Assembly (NCBI RefSeq): GCF_030687895.1
Contig: NZ_CP117452.1
Span: 5,137,001 to 5,201,000 of the forward strand
Origin: Pseudomonas sp. FP198
Lineage (GTDB): Bacteria; Pseudomonadota; Gammaproteobacteria; Pseudomonadales; Pseudomonadaceae
DNA length: 64,000 nt
Direction: 5' to 3'
The notes beneath the pieces are model-generated. The model worked only from the letters and a program-made list of their open reading frames with translations. It had not been told where the DNA came from and ran no database searches. The position numbers and the translations under genes are program-made. Below are positions 8,627 to 17,370 of the stretch, one piece after another. Positions within the stretch are counted from its first letter, which is position 1. Each line of letters opens with the position of its first letter.

Positions 8627-9570
8627 TCCTGCGTCCCCTGCTGTTGCTTCCGTTATTGCTGGCAAGTTTGCATGTCCAGGCCGAGGCCAGCCGCTACCCG
8701 CTGACAATCCAGAGCTGCAACCGCCAGGTGGTGTTCAACGAGGCCCCTCGGCACGCCGTCAGCCATGACATCAACATGACCCAGATGATGCTGGCCCTGG
8801 GGCTCAAGCCACGCATGGTCGGCTACAGCGGCATCAGCGGCTGGAAATCGGTGACGCCGGAGATGGCGAAAATCCTCGATGGGCTGCCAGAACTGGCCGC
8901 CAAATATCCCTCGGTGGAAACCCTGCTCGACGCCAACGTCGATTTCTTCTTCGCCGGTTGGGACTACGGCATGCGCGTCGGCGGCGACCTGACTCCGCAG
9001 ACCCTGCAACCGCTGGGCATCAACGTCTACGAACTGACCGAGTCCTGCGCGTTCGTGATGAAACGCCCGGCAGCCTCGCTGGAGGACACCTACAACGACC
9101 TGCGCAACCTTGGGAAAATCTTCGACGTCCAGGATCGCGCCAACGCGCTGATCGCCACGATGCAGGCCCAGGTGGCCGAAGTGCGCAAGCACCTGCCAAC
9201 CCGACAACCGCGGGTGTTCCTGTATGACAGCGGCGAAGACCGGGCCATGACCTCCGGCCGCCTGGGCATGCCCCAGGCCCTGATCGACGCGGCCGGGGGG
9301 CGCAACATTCTGGATGACGTGGACGCCAGTTGGACCCGCGTCAACTGGGAAAACGTGGTGGAGCGTAATCCCCAGGTCATCGTGATCGTCGATTACGGCG
9401 AAGTCAGTGCCGAGCAGAAACAGCAGTTCCTGTCGAGCAACCCGGCCCTGCAATCAGTCGATGCGATCAAGCACCAGCGTTTCGTCGTGATCCCTTACGT
9501 GCAGGCCACGCCGGGTATCGATAACGTGCTGGCGGTGCAAACCCTGGCGCGGGGTTTCCACGGCCAATGA
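8623..9570 (+). CDS. ABC transporter periplasmic substrate-binding protein (FecB/BtuF fold)
   Basis: A 315-residue secreted protein with signal peptide (ILRPLLLLPLLLASLHVQAEA) and a class III periplasmic binding domain. Visible elements are the N-lobe start RHAVSHDINMTQMMLALGLKPRMVGYSG and the C-lobe NPQVIVIVDYG. The binding-site residues do not resemble those of a well-known siderophore binder closely enough for me to name the ligand. The gene overlaps both neighbours by 4 bp. An iron chelate, haem-like or corrinoid ligand is a guess from the fold. Confidence 0.9.
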   Translation: MILRPLLLLPLLLASLHVQAEASRYPLTIQSCNRQVVFNEAPRHAVSHDINMTQMMLALGLKPRMVGYSGISGWKSVTPEMAKILDGLPELAAKYPSVETLLDANVDFFFAGWDYGMRVGGDLTPQTLQPLGINVYELTESCAFVMKRPAASLEDTYNDLRNLGKIFDVQDRANALIATMQAQVAEVRKHLPTRQPRVFLYDSGEDRAMTSGRLGMPQALIDAAGGRNILDDVDASWTRVNWENVVERNPQVIVIVDYGEVSAEQKQQFLSSNPALQSVDAIKHQRFVVIPYVQATPGIDNVLAVQTLARGFHGQ

Positions 9571-10577
9571 ACGATCGTCGCTATGGTGCACTGCTGCTAC
9601 TGCTCGGCGCGCTGTTACTGGTGTCGTGCGTGGTGTCGCTGGGTTTCGGGCCGGCGCGGGTACCGGTGGCCGTGGTCTGGGACCTGCTGCTGCACAAGGC
9701 CTTCGGTGTCGGCGAGGTGTATTGGACGGCCGGCCAGGAACACATCGTCTGGCTGATCCGCGTCCCGCGCCTGCTGCTCGGGGCGCTGGTAGGCGCAGGA
9801 TTGGCGTTGATCGGCGCGGTGCTGCAAGCGGTGACACGCAACCCGCTGGCCGATCCGCACCTGCTTGGCGTCACCTCCGGCGCCACCCTCGGGGCGGTCA
9901 TCGTGGTGTTGCATGTCGGCGAGATCATCGGCTTGCTGACCCTGCCGCTGGCCGCCTTCATCGGCGCGCTGTTGAGTATGTTGCTGGTGCTGGCCATCGC
10001 TGCCCGCCAGGGTCGCCTGGAGAGCGATCGCCTGCTGCTGTGCGGCGTAGCGGTGTCGTTCGTGATGATGGCGGCCGCCAACCTGCTGCTGTTCCTCGGA
10101 GACCATCGCGCCAGTTCGGCGGTGATGTTCTGGATGCTCGGCGGCCTGGGCCTGGCACGCTGGGAACTGCTCGCGGTGCCAGCCGCCAGCGTATTGCTGG
10201 GGCTGGTGTTGCTGCTGGGCATGGCCCGGCCGTTGAACGCGCTGATGGCCGGGGAGCAGACCGCCGTGACCCTGGGGCTGAACGCGGCAAAGGTGAGGCT
10301 ATGGATTTTCCTGATCGCGTCCTTGATGACCGGCGTACTGGTGTCCATCAGCGGCTCGATCGGTTTTGTCGGGCTGATGGTGCCCCACATCGCCCGACGT
10401 CTGGCGGGCGCCGAGCATCGTCGGCTGCTGCCGGCCTGCGTGCTGCTGGGCAGCCTGTTCCTGGTTTGGGTGGACGTGGCGGCTCGCACGCTGATCGCGC
10501 CGGAGGATTTGCCGATCGGGGTCGCTACAGCCGCTATCGGTGGGCTGTTCTTTATTGGTCTGATGCGCCGTCGCTGA
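9567..10577 (+). CDS. ABC transporter permease, FecCD/BtuC family
   Basis: A 336-residue polytopic protein with the FecCD signatures RVPRLLLGALVGAGLALIGA and the ATPase-coupling segment VSISGSIGFVGLMVPHIARRL near residue 260, and about ten hydrophobic helices. It forms the membrane pore of the importer made with the two preceding genes. Its last 26 bp overlap the 3' end of a convergent methyltransferase gene, so there is no terminator between them. That tail-to-tail overlap is unusual and suggests the opposite gene arrived or was trimmed here. Confidence 0.93.
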   Translation: MNDRRYGALLLLLGALLLVSCVVSLGFGPARVPVAVVWDLLLHKAFGVGEVYWTAGQEHIVWLIRVPRLLLGALVGAGLALIGAVLQAVTRNPLADPHLLGVTSGATLGAVIVVLHVGEIIGLLTLPLAAFIGALLSMLLVLAIAARQGRLESDRLLLCGVAVSFVMMAAANLLLFLGDHRASSAVMFWMLGGLGLARWELLAVPAASVLLGLVLLLGMARPLNALMAGEQTAVTLGLNAAKVRLWIFLIASLMTGVLVSISGSIGFVGLMVPHIARRLAGAEHRRLLPACVLLGSLFLVWVDVAARTLIAPEDLPIGVATAAIGGLFFIGLMRRR

Positions 10578-12165
10578 AAAGATGCTTCCTCTTGTACACG
10601 CCGAACAGCTCGGTACCAAGGCCGCCATTTCGAAAATGCTCCAGCTCCGCTCGAACCATAGCAATGACCAATGCCCGGTCCTCGGCTTTCGCAAGATCAA
10701 AATTTCCACTGTAGGCGAGATTGACCATTCGCCAGAGGAAGCAGTTGGTACGGTAAACATCCACCGGCTTGAGCCAACGTTCGAGGAGCGCGGTAATTTC
10801 CTCACTTCGAATGCCCTCGAAGCACCCGATCGAGTGGTCCTTGTCTGGAATGACCGCATCGACAACCTGGGTATCGGCGTTTAGCCGGTAGCGTGCCGGC
10901 AATGCCGAGAACGCTGCATCAGCTGCAATTATTGCCTCAGGCCACAAGCGATTGCCATTGCGCCCCACGGCCTCACCCACACTCCAGAACTCGCCATCGT
11001 TTTTCAAACTATGGGAGATAAAGAGCATCACTTTTTCCAGCTCGATCAAATGGTGCAATGCCGAGACGCAGATAATAACGTCCCACTGCTCACCGGTAGG
11101 CACCAGGTTATTCGCATCGGCCACGATCAGATCGAGGCCAACCCCTGAAGAAAACTGCTTCGCCGCGATGTGAAGCAGGTCTTCATTGATATCCAGCAGT
11201 GACCATTCAACGCCTTCGGGAACAGCCGCCGACAAACCAGCTTCGATCCGCGCGGCACCACTGCAGATCGACAGGACTTTTATTGCACCGTGATCCCTGA
11301 CTTTCCGACGCAGCCTCGCTTGAAAATCGGGCGGCGTTTGCGGGACGTTCGCCCTCAGCATACGAGTGGCATAGGAGTAGGCGACCTCTCCTTCAAACGG
11401 CTCCAGAATCACCATCTCGGACTGGGCACCCTGCCCTTGCGCCGGAGCCAGTCCATTCAATCGGCGAACGTTGCGAGCAACGCCCATGGCCGCTTCACGC
11501 TGTCGCTCCTGAACGTTCGAGTAAAACTCGTTCCGGTAGACGCTGCTGAAGTGTGCTATCTCGTTTTTCACGCGCATCCGATGGTGTGTTTTCGCCAGGA
11601 GAAGCTTCATCACTCCTTCCCTGGCAACACACAAGTCAGCTATCGCCAACCAGTCGGCTGTAGGGTCATTTTTTGCCCCTGGCCCGCACGTTACCAAGAG
11701 ACGGCCACGTTTCCCCGCCAACCAGGCCAGATCCAGATCGACCAACCGCCATTCCGACGGCGTAGATCCTCCGCAGATATGAAAGATTCCGAGTGGGTAT
11801 TCGGCTTGACCTGGATCATCGACAAAAACAACTGAACACGTGAGCCCGTCGACACTGATGCTTGGCAGCGCCGCCGAAAAACGCATGTAGAGTCTGGAAT
11901 CGGAAAACACATCCAGCGGGCTACTTCGCAGATGTTCCCCGGCGGTGAGAATCAGCGAATATCTCGCTTCGCGCAGATGCGTCACGTGCATCCATTGCGG
12001 ATGCCCGGCCGGTTTGACTTCAGGCAACACGGCAAATACTGCCGTCTCGTCGAGAAGAAAATAGCTTGCAGCGCCAGAGTAATTCAAACGGTTTTTCCCA
12101 CTTCGCAATGGCAGAAGAGTCAGCATAGACGGGCGGGCGATAATTTCACCTTGGGTCAACCTCAT
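10552..12165 (-). CDS. Class I SAM-dependent methyltransferase with uncharacterised N-terminal region
   Basis: About 537 residues from the ATG at 12165. Other in-frame starts are ATG at 12189, ATG at 12228 (which has the better AGAGGGA spacing) and GTG at 12234. The C-terminal half holds a Rossmann methyltransferase core: VLSICSGAARIEAGL as motif I, LLDINEDLL, then WDVIICVSALHHL. The first 200 residues look like a separate beta-rich domain that I do not recognise. A relation to glycan or lipopolysaccharide-type methyltransferases is only a guess. It stands alone between an ABC importer and urtA, overlaps the importer permease by 26 bp, and has no sugar or lipid genes near it. Confidence 0.8.
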   Translation of the reverse strand: MRLTQGEIIARPSMLTLLPLRSGKNRLNYSGAASYFLLDETAVFAVLPEVKPAGHPQWMHVTHLREARYSLILTAGEHLRSSPLDVFSDSRLYMRFSAALPSISVDGLTCSVVFVDDPGQAEYPLGIFHICGGSTPSEWRLVDLDLAWLAGKRGRLLVTCGPGAKNDPTADWLAIADLCVAREGVMKLLLAKTHHRMRVKNEIAHFSSVYRNEFYSNVQERQREAAMGVARNVRRLNGLAPAQGQGAQSEMVILEPFEGEVAYSYATRMLRANVPQTPPDFQARLRRKVRDHGAIKVLSICSGAARIEAGLSAAVPEGVEWSLLDINEDLLHIAAKQFSSGVGLDLIVADANNLVPTGEQWDVIICVSALHHLIELEKVMLFISHSLKNDGEFWSVGEAVGRNGNRLWPEAIIAADAAFSALPARYRLNADTQVVDAVIPDKDHSIGCFEGIRSEEITALLERWLKPVDVYRTNCFLWRMVNLAYSGNFDLAKAEDRALVIAMVRAELEHFRNGGLGTELFGVYKRKHLFSDGASDQ

Positions 12166-12280
12166 CCGCGCCCCAATGCGGAGCGCCATCCTGCACCAGC
12201 ACCAACGATGTGTTCGCTGATGGTGCATCGTCACTTCCCTCTCTCACCGTCGACCCCGCATTTCAAAGCCTTTCCCCGAC

Positions 12281-12297
12281 CGGGCACACCCCTTGCA
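12281..12297 (+). promoter_or_regulatory. Sigma-54 (-24/-12) promoter upstream of urtA
   Basis: The sequence GGGCACACCCCTTGCA has the invariant GG at 12283-12284 and GC at 12295-12296, with exactly 10 bp between them, as RpoN promoters require. It lies 63 bp before the urtA start and points toward it. This fits NtrC-type control of urea uptake under nitrogen limitation. Activator sites were not identified. Confidence 0.75.
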
Positions 12298-12359
12298 AAA
12301 GCGCTTTCAGCGTTTGCATCTGCCATCCAGAAAAACATAAAGACCACGGAGATCGCACA

Positions 12360-13625
12360 ATGAAGCGTCGTAGCTTGATCAAGGCTTTTACACTCTCGGC
12401 AAGCATTGCCGCGATGGGCATGGCCTGGACCGTCCAGGCCGCCGAGACCATCAAGGTCGGCATCCTGCATTCGTTGTCCGGAACCATGGCGATCTCCGAA
12501 ACGTCCCTCAAGGACATGGCGCTGATGACCATTGACGAGATCAACGCCAAGGGTGGCGTGAACGGCAAGAAGCTTGAAGCGGTGGTCGTGGACCCGGCAT
12601 CGAACTGGCCGCTGTTCGCTGAAAAGGGCCGCCAGTTGCTGACCCAGGACAAGGTCGCCGTAGTGTTCGGCTGCTGGACCTCGGTGTCGCGCAAATCCGT
12701 GTTGCCGGTGTTCGAAGAACTCAACGGCCTGCTGTTCTACCCAGTGCAGTACGAAGGCGAAGAGATGTCGCCGAACGTGTTCTACACCGGCGCCGCGCCA
12801 AACCAGCAGGCGATCCCGGCGGTGGAGTACCTGATGAGCGAAGAAGGCGGCAGCGCCAAGCGCTACTTCCTGCTGGGCACCGACTACGTCTACCCGCGCA
12901 CCACCAACAAGATCCTGCGTTCGTTCCTGCACTCCAAAGGCGTGGCGGACAAGGACATCGAAGAGGTCTACACCCCGTTCGGCCACAGCGATTACCAGAC
13001 CATCGTCGCCAACATCAAGAAATTCTCGGCCGGCGGCAAGACCGCCGTCATCTCCACGGTCAACGGCGATTCCAACGTACCGTTTTATAAAGAGCTGGCG
13101 AACCAGGGCCTGAAAGCCACCGATGTACCGGTCGTGGCCTTCTCGGTGGGCGAAGAGGAACTGCGCGGCATCGACACCAAACCGCTGGTGGGTAACCTGG
13201 CGGCGTGGAACTACTTCGAATCCGTGGATAACCCGGCAAATAAGAAATTCGTCGATTCGTGGAAAGCCTACGCCAAGGCCAAGAACCTGCCGGGCGCCGA
13301 CAAAGCGGTAACCAACGACCCGATGGAAGCCACCTACGTCGGCATCCACATGTGGGCGCAAGCGGTGGAAAAAGCCAAGTCCACCGATGTCGACAAAGTC
13401 CGCGAAGCCCTGGCCGGCCAGACCTTCGCCGCGCCGTCGGGCTACACCCTGACCATGGACAAGACCAACCATCACCTGCACAAGCCGGTGATGATCGGCG
13501 AGATCCAGGCCGACGGTCAGTTCAACGTGGTCTGGCAGACCGAAGGGCCGATCCGCGCCCAGCCATGGAGCCCGTTCATCGCCGGCAACGACAAGAAGCC
13601 TGACTATGCGGTGAAGAGCAACTGA
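12360..13625 (+). CDS. urtA: Urea ABC transporter substrate-binding protein UrtA
   Basis: A 421-residue periplasmic protein with an N-terminal signal (SLIKAFTLSASIAAMGMAWTVQA). The UrtA core follows: TIKVGILHSLSGTMAISET at the start of the first lobe, VVFGCWTSVSRKSVLPVFEE, and LFYPVQYEGEE. It binds urea for the UrtBCDE transporter. GGAG lies about 8 bp before the ATG at 12360, while upstream in-frame codons belong to the promoter region. It is the first gene of urtABCDE, with a sigma-54 promoter match upstream and a REPIN between it and urtB. Confidence 0.96.
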   Translation: MKRRSLIKAFTLSASIAAMGMAWTVQAAETIKVGILHSLSGTMAISETSLKDMALMTIDEINAKGGVNGKKLEAVVVDPASNWPLFAEKGRQLLTQDKVAVVFGCWTSVSRKSVLPVFEELNGLLFYPVQYEGEEMSPNVFYTGAAPNQQAIPAVEYLMSEEGGSAKRYFLLGTDYVYPRTTNKILRSFLHSKGVADKDIEEVYTPFGHSDYQTIVANIKKFSAGGKTAVISTVNGDSNVPFYKELANQGLKATDVPVVAFSVGEEELRGIDTKPLVGNLAAWNYFESVDNPANKKFVDSWKAYAKAKNLPGADKAVTNDPMEATYVGIHMWAQAVEKAKSTDVDKVREALAGQTFAAPSGYTLTMDKTNHHLHKPVMIGEIQADGQFNVVWQTEGPIRAQPWSPFIAGNDKKPDYAVKSN

Positions 13626-13675
13626 GCCCATGGGTGTCGGTCCGAGGACGACGCTCAGGGCCGACACAACTCCCT

Positions 13676-13762
13676 GTGGGAGCGAGCTTGCTCGCGATAG
13701 CGGACTCACATTCAACATTGATGAAACTGAACCACCGCCATCGCGAGCAAGCTCGCTCCCAC
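13676..13762. repeat. REPIN, family A
   Basis: Inverted GTGGGAGCGAGCTTGC arms, 87 bp, between urtA and urtB. It ends 24 bp before the urtB start. A hairpin here could lower expression of urtBCDE relative to urtA or protect the urtA message. Confidence 0.9.
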
Positions 13763-13786
13763 ATTGTCCGCGTAAGGCGACTCGCT

Positions 13787-15289
13787 ATGCCCACCGCCCT
13801 TTACCGCCTCATCCTCGCCCTGGCACTGCTGTTGCCATTGGCGACCCACGCCGGCGAAGCCGAAGACTTCGTCGCCGCCAACCCGTCCCAGCAGGCCAAG
13901 CTCCTGGAAACCTGGGCCGCGCAGCCCGACCCGGCGCGCGTCGAGCTGATCAATGCCTTGCAGCAAGGCCAATTGACCATCGACGGCCAGCCAAAGACCC
14001 TGCGCCTGAACAACCGTTTGCGCGGGCTGATCGAAACCGCTCTCGCCAGCCACCAGCTACTCGCCGTGGACGCCCGTGTGCGCCTGGCTGCCGCGCAGCA
14101 ATTGCAAAAAAGTGCCCGCCCCGCGCAACTGGCGTTCCTTGATCGGCAACTGGCCGGCGAGCAGGACGAAGACGTGCATGCCGCACTGAGCCTGGCCCTG
14201 GCGAACCTGCAACTGGTCGATGCCAACCCTTCCGTGCGCCTGGCCGCCGTCCGCCTGCTGGGGGAAACCGGCGACCCGCTGGCCCGCACCCGCCTGGAAA
14301 CGCTGCTCGAACCCGGCGTCGAAACCGATGCCTCCGTGCGCACCGCCGCTGAAACCAGCCTCGGCCAGGTCAAGCGCAAGCTGCTCATCGGCGAGTTGCT
14401 GGGCCAGGCCTTCAGCGGCATGTCCCTGGGCTCGATCCTGCTGCTCGCCGCCCTCGGCCTGGCAATCACCTTCGGCCTGCTCGGGGTGATCAACATGGCC
14501 CACGGCGAGATGCTGATGCTCGGAGCCTACTCCACGTACGTGGTGCAGATGCTGTTCCAGCGCTTCGCCCCGAACGCCATCGAGTTCTACCCGCTGATCG
14601 CCCTGCCGGTGGCGTTTTTCATCACCGCGGCCATCGGCATGGCGCTGGAGCGCACGGTGATCCGCCACCTCTACGGGCGCCCGCTGGAAACCCTGCTCGC
14701 CACCTGGGGCATCAGCCTGATGCTGATTCAGCTGGTGCGCCTGGTGTTCGGCGCGCAGAACGTCGAAGTCGCCAACCCGGCTTGGCTCTCGGGTGGGATC
14801 CAGGTGCTGCCGAACCTGGTGCTGCCGTACAACCGCATCGTGATCATCGCCTTCGCGCTGTTCGTGGTGGTGCTGACCTGGCTGCTGCTGAACAAGACGC
14901 GCCTGGGCCTGAACGTCCGCGCGGTAACCCAGAACCGCAACATGGCCGCCTGCTGCGGCGTGCCCACCGGGCGGGTCGACATGCTCGCCTTCGGCCTCGG
15001 CTCGGGCATCGCCGGGCTCGGCGGCGTGGCTTTGAGCCAGATCGGCAACGTCGGCCCGGACCTGGGACAGAGCTACATCATCGACTCGTTCCTGGTGGTA
15101 GTACTCGGCGGCGTCGGCCAGTTGGCCGGCAGCGTATTCGCCGCCTTCGGCCTGGGCATCGCCAACAAGATCCTCGAACCGCAGATCGGCGCCGTGCTCG
15201 GCAAGATCCTGATCCTTGCGCTGATCATTCTGTTCATCCAGAAGCGTCCGCAAGGCCTCTTCGCGCTCAAAGGACGGGTAATCGACTGA
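13787..15289 (+). CDS. urtB: Urea ABC transporter permease UrtB
   Basis: A 500-residue protein. The N-terminal signal peptide (LYRLILALALLLPLATHA) is followed by a soluble region of about 180 residues and then a LivH-like permease (GSILLLAALGLAITFGLLGVINMAHGEMLMLGAY onward, ending QKRPQGLFALKGR). The long extracytoplasmic N-terminal part is characteristic of UrtB and separates it from LivH. The ATG at 13787 directly follows the REPIN with a TAAGGCG-type ribosome site. It overlaps urtC by 1 bp. Confidence 0.96.
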   Translation: MPTALYRLILALALLLPLATHAGEAEDFVAANPSQQAKLLETWAAQPDPARVELINALQQGQLTIDGQPKTLRLNNRLRGLIETALASHQLLAVDARVRLAAAQQLQKSARPAQLAFLDRQLAGEQDEDVHAALSLALANLQLVDANPSVRLAAVRLLGETGDPLARTRLETLLEPGVETDASVRTAAETSLGQVKRKLLIGELLGQAFSGMSLGSILLLAALGLAITFGLLGVINMAHGEMLMLGAYSTYVVQMLFQRFAPNAIEFYPLIALPVAFFITAAIGMALERTVIRHLYGRPLETLLATWGISLMLIQLVRLVFGAQNVEVANPAWLSGGIQVLPNLVLPYNRIVIIAFALFVVVLTWLLLNKTRLGLNVRAVTQNRNMAACCGVPTGRVDMLAFGLGSGIAGLGGVALSQIGNVGPDLGQSYIIDSFLVVVLGGVGQLAGSVFAAFGLGIANKILEPQIGAVLGKILILALIILFIQKRPQGLFALKGRVID

Positions 15290-16365
15290 TGAACCAGCCC
15301 CTGATGCTCACGGCCACACAAAAGGCCGGTCCCAAACTCACCGTTGCCGTCGGCGCGGTGATCCTCGCCGTGCTGCTGAGCCTGCCGTTGCTGTCGTTGC
15401 TGGCGGCGGACAATCCGCTGCACGTCTCGGCCTACACGCTGACCCTGGTCGGCAAGATCCTCTGCTATGCCATCGTCGCCCTGGCGCTGGACCTGGTCTG
15501 GGGCTACGCCGGCCTGCTCTCCCTCGGCCACGGCCTGTTCTTCGCCTTGGGCGGCTACGCCATGGGCATGTACCTGATGCGCCAGGCCGCCGGTGACGGC
15601 CTGCCGGCGTTCATGACGTTTTTGTCGTGGACCGAACTGCCCTGGTACTGGGCCGGCACCGACAGCTTCCTCTGGGCGCTGTGCCTGGTGGTGCTGGCAC
15701 CGGGTCTACTGGCGCTGGTGTTCGGCTTCTTCGCGTTCCGCTCGCGGATCAAGGGCGTGTATTTCTCGATCATGACCCAGGCCCTGACCTTCGCCGGGAT
15801 GCTGCTGTTTTTCCGCAACGAGACGGGTTTTGGCGGCAACAACGGCTTCACTAATTTCCGTTCGATACTGGGCTTTGGCATCACCGAGCCGGGCACCCGC
15901 GCGGTGCTGTTTTTTGCCACGGTGCTGTTGCTGGTGGCGAGCCTGTTCATCGGTTGGCGCCTGGCCCGCAGCAAGTTCGGACGGGTACTGACGGCCCTGC
16001 GCGATGCGGAAAACCGCCTGATGTTCTGCGGCTACGATCCGCGTGGTTTCAAGCTGTTCGTCTGGGTGCTCAGCGCAGTGTTGTGCGGCCTGGCGGGGGC
16101 GCTGTACGTGCCGCAGGTGGGCATCATCAACCCCAGCGAAATGTCGCCGACCAACTCAATCGAAGCGGCCGTGTGGGTGGCCCTTGGCGGGCGCGGCACG
16201 CTGATCGGACCGCTGCTGGGCGCTGGCGTGGTCAATGGCATGAAGAGTTGGTTCACCGTGGCGTTTCCTGAGTACTGGCTGTTCTTCCTCGGCGCGTTGT
16301 TCATTGTCGTGACGCTGTATCTGCCCAAGGGCGTGATCGGCTTGCTGAAGAAAAGGGGCGAATGA
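15289..16365 (+). CDS. urtC: Urea ABC transporter permease UrtC
   Basis: A 358-residue LivM-type permease with the conserved LDLVWGYAGLLSLGHGLFFALGGY segment, ALRDAENRLMFCGYDP in the cytoplasmic loop, and the C-terminal VALGGRGTLIGPLLGA. It pairs with UrtB to form the urea channel. The start codon overlaps the urtB stop (TGATG) and its stop overlaps the urtD start by 4 bp, so translation is coupled. Confidence 0.96.
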   Translation: MNQPLMLTATQKAGPKLTVAVGAVILAVLLSLPLLSLLAADNPLHVSAYTLTLVGKILCYAIVALALDLVWGYAGLLSLGHGLFFALGGYAMGMYLMRQAAGDGLPAFMTFLSWTELPWYWAGTDSFLWALCLVVLAPGLLALVFGFFAFRSRIKGVYFSIMTQALTFAGMLLFFRNETGFGGNNGFTNFRSILGFGITEPGTRAVLFFATVLLLVASLFIGWRLARSKFGRVLTALRDAENRLMFCGYDPRGFKLFVWVLSAVLCGLAGALYVPQVGIINPSEMSPTNSIEAAVWVALGGRGTLIGPLLGAGVVNGMKSWFTVAFPEYWLFFLGALFIVVTLYLPKGVIGLLKKRGE

Positions 16366-17237
16366 TGCGAATCACACCCACGGCGGACTTCATGCTCGAA
16401 CCGATTATTGAGCCCCCTGTCGATGCCAATCGGGACCAGGGCAGCAGCCGCGATGCGATCGGCCTCGGCCAAGCTGCTGGCGTAGGCCTGAACACCCGCC
16501 ACGGCACCATCCTGACCCTGGAAGACATCAGCGTCAGCTTCGACGGTTTCAAGGCGCTCAACGATCTGAACCTGTACATCGGCGTCGGCGAATTGCGCTG
16601 CATCATCGGCCCCAACGGTGCCGGCAAGACCACCTTGATGGACGTCATCACCGGCAAGACCCGACCCAGCCACGGCAAGGCCTGGTTTGGCGAAACCCTG
16701 GACCTGACCAGCATGAGCGAAGTGCAGATTGCCCAGGCCGGTATCGGCCGCAAGTTCCAGAAGCCGACGGTGTTCGAAGCCTTGAGCGTGTTCGAGAACC
16801 TGGAGCTGGCGCTCAAGACCGACAAATCGGTATGGGCCAGCCTGCGGGCGAAACTGACCGGCGAGCAACATGACCGTATCGGCGAAGTGCTCGAAACCAT
16901 CCGCCTCGCCGCATCGGTCAATCGCGCCGCCGGGTTGCTGTCTCACGGGCAGAAGCAATTTCTGGAGATCGGCATGCTACTGGTCCAGGACCCGCAACTG
17001 CTGCTGCTCGACGAACCGGTGGCGGGCATGACCGACGCCGAGACCGACTTCACCGCCGAGCTGTTCAAATCCCTGGCCGGCAAACATTCGCTGATGGTGG
17101 TGGAACACGACATGGGCTTCGTCGGCGCGATCGCCGATCACGTCACCGTGCTGCACCAGGGCAGCGTGTTGGCCGAAGGGTCGCTGGAACAGGTGCAGGA
17201 CAATGAGCGGGTGATCGAGGTGTATCTCGGTCGCTAG
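16362..17237 (+). CDS. urtD: Urea ABC transporter ATP-binding protein UrtD
   Basis: A 291-residue LivG-type ATPase with Walker A IIGPNGAGKTTLMD near residue 84, signature LSHGQKQFLEIGM and Walker B LLLLDEPVAGM. The signature differs from LSGGQ in the way typical of UrtD. About 45 residues of unconserved, possibly flexible, sequence precede the ABC domain. An internal start is possible, but the first ATG overlaps urtC in the usual coupled fashion. A REPIN separates it from urtE. Confidence 0.95.
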   Translation: MMRITPTADFMLEPIIEPPVDANRDQGSSRDAIGLGQAAGVGLNTRHGTILTLEDISVSFDGFKALNDLNLYIGVGELRCIIGPNGAGKTTLMDVITGKTRPSHGKAWFGETLDLTSMSEVQIAQAGIGRKFQKPTVFEALSVFENLELALKTDKSVWASLRAKLTGEQHDRIGEVLETIRLAASVNRAAGLLSHGQKQFLEIGMLLVQDPQLLLLDEPVAGMTDAETDFTAELFKSLAGKHSLMVVEHDMGFVGAIADHVTVLHQGSVLAEGSLEQVQDNERVIEVYLGR

Positions 17238-17257
17238 AACGACACATGCTGTTCCCT

Positions 17258-17345
17258 GTGGGAGCGAGCTTGCTCGCGATAGCGGTAGTTCAGCCTGCAC
17301 ATGTGTTGAATGTGCCGCAGTCATCGCGAGCAAGCTCGCTCCCAC
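17258..17345. repeat. REPIN, family A
   Basis: Inverted GTGGGAGCGAGCTTGC arms between urtD and urtE, ending 25 bp before the urtE start, just upstream of its TGAGGAGAG ribosome site. Confidence 0.9.
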
Positions 17346-17370
17346 AGGGGACTTGAGGAGAGTCTGGAAC

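Noticed and set aside
12231..13718. A 495-codon frame antisense to urtA
   Set aside because: It is the shadow of urtA with low-complexity His/Val/Gly composition and no family motif.
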